Source: Hyperoplus lanceolatus (taxonomy: Eukaryota > Chordata > Actinopteri > Uranoscopiformes > Ammodytidae). Taken from it: 64,000 nt of DNA. The stretch spans positions 6,329,001-6,393,000 of the forward strand of contig CM049410.1 of the NCBI GenBank assembly GCA_026929865.2, read 5' to 3'. The notes beneath the pieces are model-generated. The model had not been told where the DNA came from, did no database searches, and saw nothing but the letters and a program-made list of their open reading frames with translations. Shown one piece after another: positions 1 through 40,903 of this stretch (positions are counted from its first letter, which is position 1; every line of letters begins with the position of its first letter). The position numbers were made by a program, and so were the translations under genes.

Positions 1-439
1 ACTGCTAAGAAAAAAACCTGGACTTACACTAGAGCAGAAAGTATCAAATCCATGCATGATCACCGAACGCTTACCTCATGTAAATGTGCTAACAGTGCAG
101 TTGCAATGGCTCTGAATTCCTCAGGGGGGCGACAAGTTACGCACTATAACTTTGACCTATAGGACACATTTCTGTTGTAAAAATACAACCATTTGTGAAA
201 CCTGAAACCAGTTCTATTCACTGAACAAGAGATGTCTAAATACCAGCTCCCACACTGGTACTGGCTAGTTTCCACCAGAGTGGCATTTGGAGACTCTAAA
301 AGTTCCTGTTCATATCCTAGGAGACACTTTTTGTAGCCAGTGGTCATCTGTCTGCCTGCTGGACGACCGGACATAACCTTACTAACACTGTGCAGCAGCC
401 ACACAGAGGGAAAATGTCACAAGATAAATAAAAAACCCA
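1..439. other. Intergenic DNA beyond the lmtk2 3' end
   Basis: No gene recognised. Open frames here are short and show no family match. Positions 282-305 are identical over 24 bases to lmtk2 coding sequence at 5609-5632 (see findings). Otherwise nothing stands out. Confidence 0.4.
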
Positions 440-2765
440 TTAGAAGTTCATTTGCATTTATTTTCATATTAAACAGTGTAATTATAAACATTTCATTCAA
501 TTACACTAAGCATGATAAATATGAAGTAAAAATATTTTTAAAATCTACAAGTTTAAAGGACAGAATGACTTCACATCTGCTTTTGTGTCATAATTTAACT
601 GCTTTTTTTAAGCCAATGATAGTGATATGTTCCTCTGATCAACTCAGCTTTTAAGTTACAAAATGAAACCTCATACCTAGTTACATCATTTCCCCATTAA
701 CAGACAAAAGTTTTTTTCTTTTTTTTTTGTTAAACATTTACATACATCAGTACGGTTCAACATTAAGTTACATTTCTCAAATGTGCAAGATTAAGCAAAT
801 GTATACTGTAGTCAAATAAAACAAGATTTCCTTAAATAAACGTTCAAGTTTAACTGAAGCACAGGCTGCTGGTTCTTTACAAAAGGTTAACATTGTCTAA
901 GATGCTGTACAGTGCCTTCTGTATGGGGCAGAGGAGATGGACATTACTACACGGGAAGTATATCTGTTCATCAGGTCTTCTGTGACATGAGTAAATAAAA
1001 AAGGGGGGAAAAATAACTTACAGTAATTGTTTAACCTACATTATAAACTGTTTTCCTTTATAGCTGTACATGAAAAACTTTTGTGGGAGGGGGACATCTT
1101 GTTCCATAACCACTTGCATTATGCTTCAATACAGAAACTGATTCTCACACACACGTCCCAAACCGAACTTGTACAGTCACAGAGACAAAGTATGGCCAGC
1201 AGATGATGAGATACAATAAAGAAATGCTCAAAATTGCAAATGGACGAAGGTTCCTTAAGAAGGAAAATGCCTATCGAAACAGGCTAATAAAGTTTGACAC
1301 AGTGTATTAAAAAAAAATAAAAGGCAGACAACAGTTCAGGACACAGATAAACCCAGTAGTGTTTTTGTTCTAGTAGTGTCTTTTTAGTGAAGCTTTAAGT
1401 CCCTGCACGTTCCTAAAGAAACGCCACCACGTCTTCCTATGAACTCGAATGCAAATTCAACCAATTAATCAAATTCAATGCACCTTTGTTTAAATACAGC
1501 TCATTGCATTTCTTCATTATAACATTAAAGAATAAAATTCTCCCCGAAAATCGCACACTATCTCACGAAACGTGCCATTTTACATTTTGTAGTGATAGTA
1601 AATGGAGGAGTGCAGCTGTTTTTTTTTTTATACAGAATCACAGGCACTGTCAGAAAACCCAGTGACGAGTCATTGGGAGAAAAAAAAAACGTCGGAGCAA
1701 TTTCCTGCACATTTCAGAGCATAAAATGAATCTTTACAAAATGAATAACTTGTTAAAGTTCTTTACTACAAACTGTCATTTAGTTGGATCACCTCTGGAG
1801 AAGGATTAATATGACAATCCCTTGTCTAATAACACCAACGGTTCTTACCACAATGTCTCATAAATATGAAACTTACTGTAAATGTTCCTTTCAAAACATA
1901 AATTAAGGATCATGCAAGTGTGTCACCTCTGTAGATGAGGAATATTTAGTTAAGGTAGTGATTCAATCCTATGCATGAATGGAGCTTCCTTAATTTCCAC
2001 CCTTCTTCAAATGCTGCTACAGAAGGATACCACACGTAGTTTCTCTCCCAATTAGGAGAATGTGACTAACTTCCAACAGGAGCTTTTACGAAAAAACACA
2101 TCACTCTTTCAAAAAAAAAAAAAAAGGCAACCACTGAAATAATCGCACGACATGAAGAAGCAAAATCAACCATGTTAAGAGAAAAAAAACGCTTGAATCT
2201 TCAGTTTTAGTTCTGCTGAAAGCAAAGAGCTTATTCCTTCCTATTTGGCTGTAGTGAGAAGTGTGCCAGCCCAGTGTGTTGAATTCAGAACAGATAAAGT
2301 CAAGTCTTTTTTCTTCTTTTTTTTTGGTGATGCAAAAGTACTGGAAAAGGAGTGCATTTTCGACACACAACAAGGAGAAGCAGCCGGACATCTGGAATGC
2401 GTCTGATGAGTCTTTAAAGCAAATATTTAGAAAATTTTTGTCCTTTTTTTTTCCCCCCTCCTAAGCGGGAATTGCACTGAACTGAAATCACACACACTGA
2501 TGTAGCTGGAGAGGTGATGTGGCTCAGACCGGGGGCTGGGCCTTGTCTATCTTATTTGCTGATTACAGTTAGGTTACAGCCATTTTTTTCTCATGGCCAT
2601 GTCTTATGTAGTTTATAAACAGTTCTGCCTGAGAGAAGCATCTGTGGTCTGCCCCCACGAACCGCGTCATTTGTCCTTTGTCGGCAGTTCTCCTTCCCCA
2701 AAAAAGTGCGAGTGTGTGTTCATTTTTCAGCCGGGTGATGATAGAAGGTCCGTTCCTTCATCACG
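440..2765 (-). other. lmtk2: Probable 3' untranslated region of lmtk2
   Basis: About 2.3 kb follow the stop codon with no supported gene on either strand. The region is AT-rich with several poly-A and poly-T runs. The first clear AATAAA on the minus strand is at 462-457, which would put the 3' end near 440. Mammalian LMTK2 also has a long 3' UTR. The end is inferred from that signal only. Confidence 0.5.
457..462 (-). terminator. Candidate polyadenylation signal of lmtk2
   Basis: AATAAA on the minus strand, the only exact hexamer I found between the lmtk2 stop codon and the window start on that strand. An earlier variant hexamer could be used instead. Confidence 0.4.
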
Positions 2766-29761
<26,996 letters not shown>

Positions 29762-30149
29762 CCTCTTAGCTTAGCTAACCAAATGTTATCTAATTGTACT
29801 CGTCGTCCTACACAGTAAATGGCTGACTTGTCGCCAAATTAAGTATGTTAATCATTGATAATCAGGTTAAAGTCAGTGTAGGCTACATAAAGAAGCATAT
29901 TAACTGTCTGTCTAACGTTAGCAAGTTACTGTTCTCCGGCTAACTAGCTTCGGCTAGCACGCCAATGCTAACAGTTTCAGCTGACGGCAGCAGACACCGT
30001 TACGAAATAATAGCGTTCCGTTGTCCATAAAGACAAAGTGAGCGCTCACCTTTCACGACCTATCATATTTGGTGTATGTGCCGAAGTGTTATTTATATAA
30101 ACATAGCTAAAGGAAATTAATCAATAGCCCCGACTGTCATGAAACACCT

Positions 30150-30185
30150 ATCCTCCAAAGCGCCATCTTCCTGTACAACGTCACA
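30150..30185 (-). promoter_or_regulatory. lmtk2: Probable core promoter of lmtk2
   Basis: Read on the minus strand, this stretch has a CRE-like TGACGT (30183-30178), then CAGGAAG (an ETS core) overlapping AAGATGGCG (a YY1-type element) around 30171-30160. This grouping is common at TATA-less housekeeping promoters and often lies at or just after the start site. It is about 400 bp upstream of the lmtk2 ATG, which would make exon 1 about 500 nt. No TATA box is seen. Inferred from motifs only. Confidence 0.5.
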
Positions 30186-31720
30186 TCACGGAATGAGGCG
30201 TAATAGTTGATAATTGACAGGCACTCGAGCCAATCATAACGAAGAATACCTTCAGGTTAAACACACCAAGCCTATCAGCTTTTAGCTTTGTTATCAGTCA
30301 TGTAAATCCCGTGCTTTGTATCAAAGCCTAAGGAAGCTTTTTTACCTTTACATCCAGTCACTTGCCAACCATGTGAGGCACGCAACAGTCTACTGGAGAG
30401 GAAAGAAGACCTCCATATGAAATGTTTATTTCTGGTTTTACGACCAGCCATAAACTAGGCTACCATGCTGCATTTAATGGGTGGAAAGTGTAATTTGACC
30501 AGTGCACTGATGCTGCTTTAGGCCCCATGATCTAGCCTATATCATGACTTCATTTCTTTCTCCATAATTTCATATGAATATTGCTGTTAGAATGAGGCTA
30601 ATGCGAAACTCAATTGTACCCCTGTAATTAAATTGGCTACTTGTAGTATATAGCAGACACAATTTAGCTGCATAGGCCTATAGGATATAAGATAGGCTAC
30701 TCTTAAATAATCAAGTAGACTATTGATCCTAATTAAGACAACAATACCTCTGTAGGCATCTGTAAGTTTTCCCCGGACTGTTATTGCTTTCATGACTTGC
30801 AAACGATAGCACAGGATAATTATAAATTGTGATTAAACCTTAATAGCCTAATTAATAGGCCTATGTCAGAAAAGTTTATGTTTTGTTTAATCTTAAACAA
30901 TGTTTTGCTAACAAAGGGGGCCCCCCTAGCTAGCAGCATGCCTTTTTACAGAGCCTAGGCTGTTCATTAAACATTAGAATATTTTTTCCAGCGCTTACAA
31001 CGTAGAGACAGGTAGCGTATTGTGATGAGGTATTCACTGATTTTGACAAAGAAAAAAAGGATTTTGACAACAAGCACTCTCCAGAATCACTGGCTCCACC
31101 TTTAAAAATGTCTTACAATATGACAAATGCATATTTCTGTGTTTCCAGTGTACATTTTAAAATAACCAGACATAAATATTAATACAATTAAGAATACATT
31201 TTGCTGATTGATAATGAACACATATCCTGAGTTCCTTATGCACCTGTATTCTATATCAGTATTCCTATTTTGGGGAATAATGGGGGCGGGACCTGATAAG
31301 CCTTTGGCTTCTTCCGTCACCCTTCGGACAACACAAAGCAAGATGTATGATGAGAAAGAGATAATTGTGTATTGTGTGCAATTGTCCAAAATAACAAAAA
31401 GAATAATTATAAATAAATATTAATGTTATTTGACAATGTAAACATAATGTGTAGTTGTTGTAGCAGTAGCTGTAAGAGCAGAAATGGTGGGACAGATTTA
31501 AATGAACATGTTGCACTGTTTAAAATACACTTATATTAATGATCATATGATTGGAATGTCATTATTTTTGTACAACTTTTTTATTTAATTTGTTTAAACA
31601 GTTTACATTGTATTTAAGGCTTTCTTAAGTTTACAAACGCTGCCAGTGAGAAGATTATCTGCTCTGATTAACTGATGAAGGAGGAGGAGGGACTCTCTGG
31701 CGTGGGGTAAATCTCCCTGG
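30186..31720. other. Divergent intergenic region between lmtk2 and parvalbumin A
   Basis: About 1.5 kb separate the lmtk2 promoter from the presumed start of the first parvalbumin gene, which is transcribed the other way. It holds a partial inverted-repeat element at about 30900-31104. No coding sequence is supported. Confidence 0.5.
30900..31104 (+). mobile_element. Partial small TTAA-type element
   Basis: ACAAAGGGGGCCC, TTTTTACAGAGCCTAGGCTG and CACTGATTTTGACAAAG align with the element at 62782-63145. The right end CACTGGCTCCACCTTTAA carries the family terminus (AGGTGG read in reverse) next to TTAA. The left end could not be placed. Confidence 0.5.
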
Positions 31721-31739
31721 GTTTGAGGAGAGATACGTC

Positions 31740-31861
31740 AGGTTGCTTTCTGCACTCTGGATCGCCAAGCTGCAAAGAGCGAGTCGGTGACATACAGGCA
31801 CAAAGCAAGAGAGACGGAGATCTGCACATCAAAGTCTCAAGGAGTGCAAAGTAAAAGAACT
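31740..31861 (+). promoter_or_regulatory. Possible non-coding first exon of parvalbumin A
   Basis: The other three genes start with a short non-coding exon spliced to one ending just before ATG. Here the coding exon has an acceptor at TGCTACAG|AGGACCATG (exon from 32439). A good donor, AACT|GTGAGT at 31861, lies 0.6 kb upstream in a purine-rich stretch. No TATA box or MEF2 site is visible nearby. The start position is a guess. Confidence 0.35.
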
Positions 31862-32444
31862 GTGAGTAGCAAGATTTCATTTGCAAATGCATGTGCACGT
31901 TTGAAGGTTGTGTGATGATAAATGGCAGTTCTGTACGTGTTTGAGCCTTGGAGCATCTCAGTTATTTGGAAGAAAAGGATGGAGTAAAAAAAAAAAAAAA
32001 TAGGGTTTTCAACCATCTCTGCCTTTGCTCCCTCAAGCTGCAAAAACTTTTAGGGGAGAAACGTTATTTCATTTTGTAAAACAAAGCTTGGACTATCAGC
32101 CAATTATCTCATTATTGAATCCATGTCATATGATGCAATCTGTCTGTTTCTCTCTTTGAGGAAACAAACAACACATTATTATATCTTTTGTAAATGTGTT
32201 TTTACCATGCTGTCAAAATGGCACAACCCTCCCGATAAAGGGTGCAGCACAGCACCTTGTTTTTTGAGTGTCAATGTACCTGAAAACTACCCACGGATGA
32301 GTGATTATGCTTAATCTATATCCGCAAGTTTTATTTGGACTGCTTTTAATCTGACACAGTTACCTGACAGCAGAAAAAACCTGCACCAGTTCCATTCACT
32401 GTCTCGTTGCATTTGCTCCGTGCTCCAGGCTGCTACAGAGGACC

Positions 32445-34446
<2,002 letters not shown>

Positions 34447-34649
34447 GAAAAATAAGCATCTGTGGCCGTGGCTGTCTTTCCCTGTTTTTGAATTTGTGGC
34501 TTCCTCATGGAAATCCTGACCTTCCACATTGTTTGATGCAAAGACCAGAGACCACAGATATTCTGTCCCTGCCTGCTGCTCTCCCTGTTGATGTGATGCA
34601 ATAATGCACAAGATGTTTGTCTGACGGACGGCTTCAACTGGACATAAGT

Positions 34650-34651
<2 letters not shown>

Positions 34652-34717
<66 letters not shown>
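34652..34717 (+). repeat. (TG)n in the 3' UTR of parvalbumin A
   Basis: 66 bp of TG repeat between the stop codon and the AATAAA signal, hence part of the mature mRNA if that signal is used. Confidence 0.97.
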
Positions 34718-34718
<1 letters not shown>

Positions 34719-34746
34719 AATCAATCAAGTATACCTGTAAAGGAAT

Positions 34747-34752
34747 AATAAA
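34747..34752 (+). terminator. Polyadenylation signal of parvalbumin A
   Basis: AATAAA 300 bp after the stop codon, followed by a T- and G-containing stretch. Confidence 0.75.
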
Positions 34753-36120
34753 TGTGTTCAAGACATGAGGTTGCTGTGCCCTGGTCCATTTCTTTCTCCT
34801 TCTGTAATGTACAATCCATTGAGATTGAGTCATAAATCCTAAAATACTTTTCACGATATTATCTTGCACACGCCATGCAGAAGATGCTGTTTCTAAGCGG
34901 TTGATTTTTATTCTCCAGTAATAGAATACAAACTGAGTATTAAGAGTCTATTGACACTACTGAGCTGTACTAAAAAAAATGTGATGGTAAGTAAAACCCC
35001 ATTCTCTATGACTGCTTTTCAAATTAATCGCAGCCATTCAGATCTTAGCACATAGCCACAATTAAATTGCCAACAGGCCTAAGCACTTTAGAAAAATGAG
35101 CTGCGCTTGTATCAGTCGAGGCGCGTACTTCGCAATAAAGTGAAATGAGTTGTCAACATTTTGCTAACGTGTTCACGTGTTCACGCACGCTGTCACACTC
35201 TGAATGATTGGCGCATCACTCTAGGCAGGGACCCGGCGGGTTAGTATGAAACTCGACTCAAATATACGGGGGCCCTGAAGCTAGCGCATGTCACACAACA
35301 GCACATTTGCAGGGGCCGCAAGTATGTCATCCATGACCGTCTCAGGGCGGAGCTGCAACCGCAATTCCTCAGCTGCAATGATTGACAGCCCTACAATGAT
35401 TTCAAATCAACTCGTGATAAAAACTGAGAAAGACACTAAATGCATTGGAAACAGACACATGACACTAGCAGTCAAAATCACAATCACATAGGCCTATTGC
35501 AAATTAATAAATATATACAGTAACCTACCAATAGGCTACAGGCGACTATACTGCAGAATAATAATGCGTGTGAATGGCCAATATGATAACATATAGCCTA
35601 TGTAGCCTACCGCAGAACACAATTTGCAAACTCAATGTAGGCCTAAATTCTAAGAAGTTGTCTACCAGAGAATAACGTGTCTTTAGGCCTATAGCCTAAA
35701 AAGCTACAATTAAAGCTAAAGGAGATACATAAAATAGCATTGTGTGTTTTTGACCTTTCCCTCCATATGCATTTTCCATTTTTGAGTGGCCTCAAATGCT
35801 ATTGCTTAAGCCGCGAATAAAATATTTCCTCGGGAACGTGAGTGGCATCTGAAGTGAGTGCCTGGTGCCAATTAATGTGATGTAGTGGACACAATTGGAT
35901 ATCATCCATGACCCACACACTCTCTCTCTCACACACACATCTCCATTCATTTCAAATACTCTCAGATGAAGATTGCGTCACTGAAATCAGTATCTGGGAT
36001 GTTAGTTATAAATCACATTATTGCGACACGTCCCGTGAAGTCAGTGAGCAGCGGGTCTCCTCAAGTTTCCACACGTCTAGCTATATGGCCTACACGCACA
36101 CATGGTTAGCATCCTCATTT
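34753..36120. other. Intergenic DNA between parvalbumins A and B
   Basis: No gene recognised. The last 150 bp belong to the promoter of B. Short (TC)n/(AC)n stretches lie near 35.92 kb. Confidence 0.5.
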
Positions 36121-36126
36121 GTTCAC

Positions 36127-36240
36127 CTAAAAATAGGTCGAGACTAGTAGACACATTTTTTCGAAACCCATGCATCTTGGTAGGCTACCTGATACTGGCA
36201 CTCAAAGCTCTGTAAATGGTGTTGCTCAAGGATATATAAG
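36127..36240 (+). promoter_or_regulatory. Muscle-type promoter of parvalbumin B (MEF2 site and TATA box)
   Basis: CTAAAAATAG at 36127-36136 fits the MEF2 consensus exactly. A TATA box, TATATAAG, lies at 36233-36240. The first, non-coding exon then runs from roughly 36265 to the donor CAAAAG|GTGAGT at 36315. Parvalbumins C and D have the same pair at similar spacing. Confidence 0.7.
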
Positions 36241-37139
36241 AGAGAGGGAAAGGGGCTGGGTACATTCACTTGAATCCGCCTTGGTTTTCACTCTCGCCTC
36301 AACGCAGCTCAAAAGGTGAGTGGCAGAATGCACTGGGAGGAAAGGGATTCAGACCAGGAGATCCCTGTGGACTACAACTGTAGGGACAAACGGGACCGCT
36401 AGCCAGCAGCTACACGGAGCACAATCAGTGCGAAAAGGATCAACTTTTGTGGATGATAATTGCGCCATCTTACATGATCTCTTTTAACCGGATAAGAAAA
36501 AAGAATCTCATCCAAAGCTTTTGACATGGCGTTTTGACATCACTGCAGAGCATTTCCCCTGCTGCGTTGAGTATTGGTGGCATTCGCTCATGTTGCCTCT
36601 CAGTGGGAGCATCATCTGTTTAGTACCATGGCAGCAGCGCGTTGGGATCAACACAGGCAGCAGACCTGTGTGTGATCAGACATCTGATGGCAGAGAAAGT
36701 AGTTTTTTAGCCCATTAAAAACAGGAGGCGTCGTGACAGGGTTTGCAAACTAAAGCAATTACTTAGACAAGAGGCTTTGGAAATGCCTGAGATTTTTTTG
36801 TTTATTTCTTTGTGTTCTTAGATGCCTACTAGTACAGTGTTAATGGTGCCAGAAGTTATATTCCCCTGGGAAGGTAGAGGAGGAATATCCTTGTGTATTA
36901 CTGGCAAGTTAATGTCTGGCCACTGATAGGCTACATGGTTTAAGCCCATCGAAGAGGATGATTAAAAAGATATAGGAAAACAAGTGTCTAAGACCCACAG
37001 AGTTTTAAAAGTTAGTTAGGTAATTATAGGTCTTTGCTTTAAAGAATATATGTTTGCAATGGAATAATATGACTGTATTGGATTGTGGATGCATATCTAA
37101 CCCTGAGCATTGTCTCCTTTCGTTCCCTCAGAATAAAAA

Positions 37140-38348
37140 ATGGCCTTCGCCGGTGTACTCAAGGACGATGAAATCAAGGCCGCTATTGCCGGCTGCGCAG
37201 GTGAGCTTTGCTATCTTCATTAAGCACACTATAGACACACTGGACGCATGTCCTCACCCTCATTATTAGTATGTGCATATACTTTAATCATTATTTTCAC
37301 ATTTAATCTCAAATTTGAATTGGAAAACAAACACACAACTAGAACAGATTGGCTGAGATCACAACATGATCACACATGGCACGTTCTCAGTTGCTGAAGG
37401 TTTCATAAAAGCTGCCAGCCACAGTTATCCTGTTACATCAACACTCAAGTCCTGTGTTGTGTCTGTGCTAACCGTGTTAAAATGTCTATTCCAGCTGCCG
37501 ACTCCTTCGACTACAAGAAGTTCTTCAAGGCATGCGGCCTGACCGCCAAGTCCTCTGATGATGTGAAGAAGGCCTTTGCCATCATTGACCAGGACATGAG
37601 CGGCTTCATTGAGGAGGATGAGCTCAAGTAAGACACTCCAGCAAAGCACAGTAAAGCAAGCAACAGCCTATGTGGCGCCACATATATATCCCATCTAATG
37701 TTATTGTGTCTTGCTATTGTGAAAAAACATGGGTAGCTTATTTGGACACTTTGTAACTTCGGCTAAAGAAAGACCATGTCCGATGAAGTCTGCATGTTTT
37801 TACAACTTCATACATTACATACTGTCTTCCAACCTCAAACCCAGAGGAGGATTTAAAGGATGCACCTTCTGCACAGTGATTTACAATGAACAATACAGTC
37901 TAAGATTTGTTTTCATGATGTTTTAATTGCTTGTATTTGTCCACCTGTCAGGCTCTTCCTGCAGAACTTCTCTGCTGGTGCCAGAGCACTCACCGAAAAG
38001 GAGACCAAGGCTTTCCTCAACGCCGCCGACAGTGATGGTGATGGCATGATCGGAATGGATGGTATGATAAGAGTACACTGTCCTACACTTCACTGAATGG
38101 AGCAGAGCATACATATACAACACATAGAACTAACATCAAACCTACATGAATCTGCACTACAGTCATTTTGAACATATATTCATGCAACTCACCTTTACAC
38201 ATAGCCTCCTTCAGAAGCCTTGGTCAGAGACTGTGTTAGTCTATATCACACCACCACAATGACTTAAGAATCTGAATACACTTTTGTTCACTTCTAATGG
38301 CAGTTTTATTCTACTTTCACAGAGTTTGCTGCCCTCGTAAAGGCATAA
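37140..38348 (+). CDS. pvalb: Parvalbumin B: muscle beta-parvalbumin, 109 aa
   Basis: Coding exons 37140-37200, 37495-37627, 37952-38061 and 38323-38348 (330 nt). It starts [19 protein letters not shown] and ends FAALVKA, which is the classic fish muscle (allergen-type) beta-parvalbumin. The CD loop is D52-E63 ([12 protein letters not shown]), with Met55 where Lys is usual. The EF loop is D91-E102 ([12 protein letters not shown]). Cys19, Cys34, Phe103 and the Arg76/Glu82 pair are present. By family knowledge it binds Ca2+/Mg2+ in fast muscle cytosol and speeds relaxation. The ATG follows the acceptor by 8 bases, and the first exon is non-coding. Its nearest relative in the window is parvalbumin C. 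Which numbered pvalb paralogue it is cannot be settled from sequence alone. Confidence 0.96.
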
Positions 38349-38585
38349 ATATCCATTGACCAAGATCCCCTTCTTTTCATGGAACTGCGAGGTCCTTGCA
38401 AGATTCAGTAATCATCAGCTGAAAAAAATATTTTTTATATAACTTATTTATGAGTTGCCTGCGGCTTATTTCTCAACATGAAACACATATTGCACTGTTT
38501 TTGTTGATGTGTAATATGTTTGAAAAATGACTTGCAAACTGTACAATACCACCTGTACTTTTTTGAGGGAGAGTGAGAAACCAGG

Positions 38586-38591
38586 AATAAA
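38586..38591 (+). terminator. Polyadenylation signal of parvalbumin B
   Basis: AATAAA about 240 bp after the stop codon, followed by a T/G-rich stretch. Confidence 0.8.
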
Positions 38592-39915
38592 TTCTCTTTT
38601 GGTTTAAAGTCACCTGCTTGAGCTCAGTCGTCTTTGTATTGCTCAGCTGTGTCCAACACAGACAAATGGGTCTTGCTTAATGTAAAAAAAAAAAGATGGT
38701 CTCTACAGAGGAGCTGGCAAACAGTGCCAATGGGCCTGAGCCTTTGCTATACCCGACCCAGTAGCTCTGATGGATAGCTGTCACACATAGCGTAATTAGC
38801 TGGTCTTTTCCAAGGTCTCCACCAACTGCTGCGTAGTCAATTAGATGATACACTGTGGCAACAGGAGGGCTATTAAAAGCCAATGTTACATCAGCTGAAG
38901 CTTTAAGAGGTTTGAATTTGTTGCATTGATGCAGATCTTTGGTGGTCTGAGGGGCTCCTTAACAAAATATTAAATTTAATTTTTCTATCTTATGGTAATG
39001 TTCAATACACATGCTTTGGCACATGAATACATTGTATTGGGGTATCAGTCTATTAAAGTCAAGGTACAATTCCGGGAAAAGTTATGAACACAATGCGCTT
39101 AAGTCAGCAGTATGTAAACTCTTCCATCCTCTCAGATGACACCCTGCGCTTGTTTCTATCAACCAGTGGTCAAAACAAAAAGAGGCATGGTGACAGCAGG
39201 CTGCTGCCACCTATAGGCCAAAGTAGTCCTCAGCACCTTCTTACTTTTATTATATACAATCTTTTGATTTGCACACACTCATTCAAATAGAAAACGATAC
39301 ACCATTCAGTAATGTAGCCCGGTAAGATGAGCCAGTCAGAATTTCCTTTTACCATTTTTCTTTCCCTTGTGAAACTTGACATACACATGTGCCTAACAAT
39401 ATGAACAGTCTAAACAGGTTATTAGAATAACAAGTATTATAGACTTACAGAGAAAATAGGTCATCCATAATCATATATTGAGGAGGGGTGTTTCCAAAAA
39501 TCATTAAGTCCACTTTGACCAATTTAAATCTATACTGCAAAGCTGCTGTATCCTCCCAGATACAGTCTTAACCTGTCAAAACACAATACTTTGACTAAAT
39601 CATTTTTGCACATTCTGACACTGGCCTCAATATTATATCCATGAAGGCTATTTAGAGATATGTATATACGTTAGACTTAAAGTCAATCACAAACACAACA
39701 GTCCAAAATCAACAATGGTGCATGAAAAGTGGGAAAACAACCAAGTAGTAACAACCACTTAAGCCCGCTCTTACAAATATCCAGCCTCCTGAATAGGGCT
39801 GTGTGTTTCCAGCAGGACATCCAATTCGCCCGCTTCAGCAGTGCACGGGCCTATTCTTAGCAGTGGGGTACATTGAAGACTTCTTCAAACGCACCTTTTA
39901 AGCGTCTTCATTTGT
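38592..39915. other. Intergenic DNA between parvalbumins B and C
   Basis: No gene or clear repeat recognised. The end of this stretch leads into the promoter of C. Confidence 0.5.
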
Positions 39916-39919
39916 GAAA

Positions 39920-40027
39920 CTTAAAATAGAGCGCTCTCTCGCCACAGGTTGAGTTCTTGCCACCCCCCCACCCCGACGGTGTCAGTTATCTTATGCCTCA
40001 TGTTTCAATGGAGTGAAACTATAAAAA
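39920..40027 (+). promoter_or_regulatory. Muscle-type promoter of parvalbumin C (MEF2-like site and TATA box)
   Basis: CTTAAAATAG at 39920-39929 fits the MEF2 consensus YTWWAAATAR. A TATA box, TATAAAAA, lies at 40020-40027. A non-coding first exon likely spans about 40050 to the donor AACCGAG|GTGAGT at 40112. The distance from MEF2 site to TATA (100 bp start to start) nearly equals that of parvalbumin B (106 bp). Confidence 0.65.
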
Positions 40028-40903
40028 GTCAAAGGGAGCACCAGGAGGATCACTGCAGTAGACCCGTCTCTACCATCCGTACCCCGTAAAGCAAAGACTA
40101 GCCTAAACCGAGGTGAGTTTGAGTGAGAGAAGGCAAGGCTTGGCATCTTTGAGAACACACACACTTGTGAACATACGGACTTTGCGTCGCAGCTGCAGCA
40201 TCTAAAGAAAGAAAAAAAAAGAAAAAGAGAGAAAGAAAGGGAGAAAGAAAACCTTTTTTGTATTTGTGGGAGCTTCAGCTGCATGAAGACATGGATTACT
40301 GGTCAGACCTCCCAGCATCTGTAGAATCTATCAGCCTCTCGAGTTGGATATGGAGATGCAACATCAAACAAGCCACTCAGAGACAAGTGGATTCCTAATT
40401 TGCCCTCAGAAAAACTGAAGCGTTCCTATTCCAATCTATTTTATTTTCCATTTGGACTAATACACAGCTTTTGATTCAGACCTATATACATATTGATGTT
40501 ATTTTAGCATCGGACCCGACCTGTTATTCAAATTATGGAGTGGCCCCTCCAAACTCCAGAGGTCATAGTTCTAAATCTGTGCTTGCCTTTATATAGCCCT
40601 GAATAGAAGTTGTAATTGGGTTGTGTTTAATCTGATTTGGTCCAAATGTGGACCAAGGTGGCCTTGGACTTTGTTGGACTACATTTAACCGTTTTAATCA
40701 CTTTTGAACATATCTTATATAGAGTAGTAGACGTTGTCGCTTCAGTGTCTTTTCTAAGTATTTTTGCTGGGGGTGGGTTCTGCTCTGTTGTATTAAAGTG
40801 TTTATGTGATTGATATTCAGTGTTTTATCTAATGCAATTAATGACTTGTACACAATATGCTGTAAAGGTACAATCATGGCTATTATTTGATTTGCAGATC
40901 AAA

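Noticed and set aside
36273-36283. AATCCGCCTTG shared by the start regions of parvalbumins B and D (49514-49524)
   Set aside because: An 11-base match is expected by chance in 64 kb, and its position relative to the TATA box differs between the two genes.
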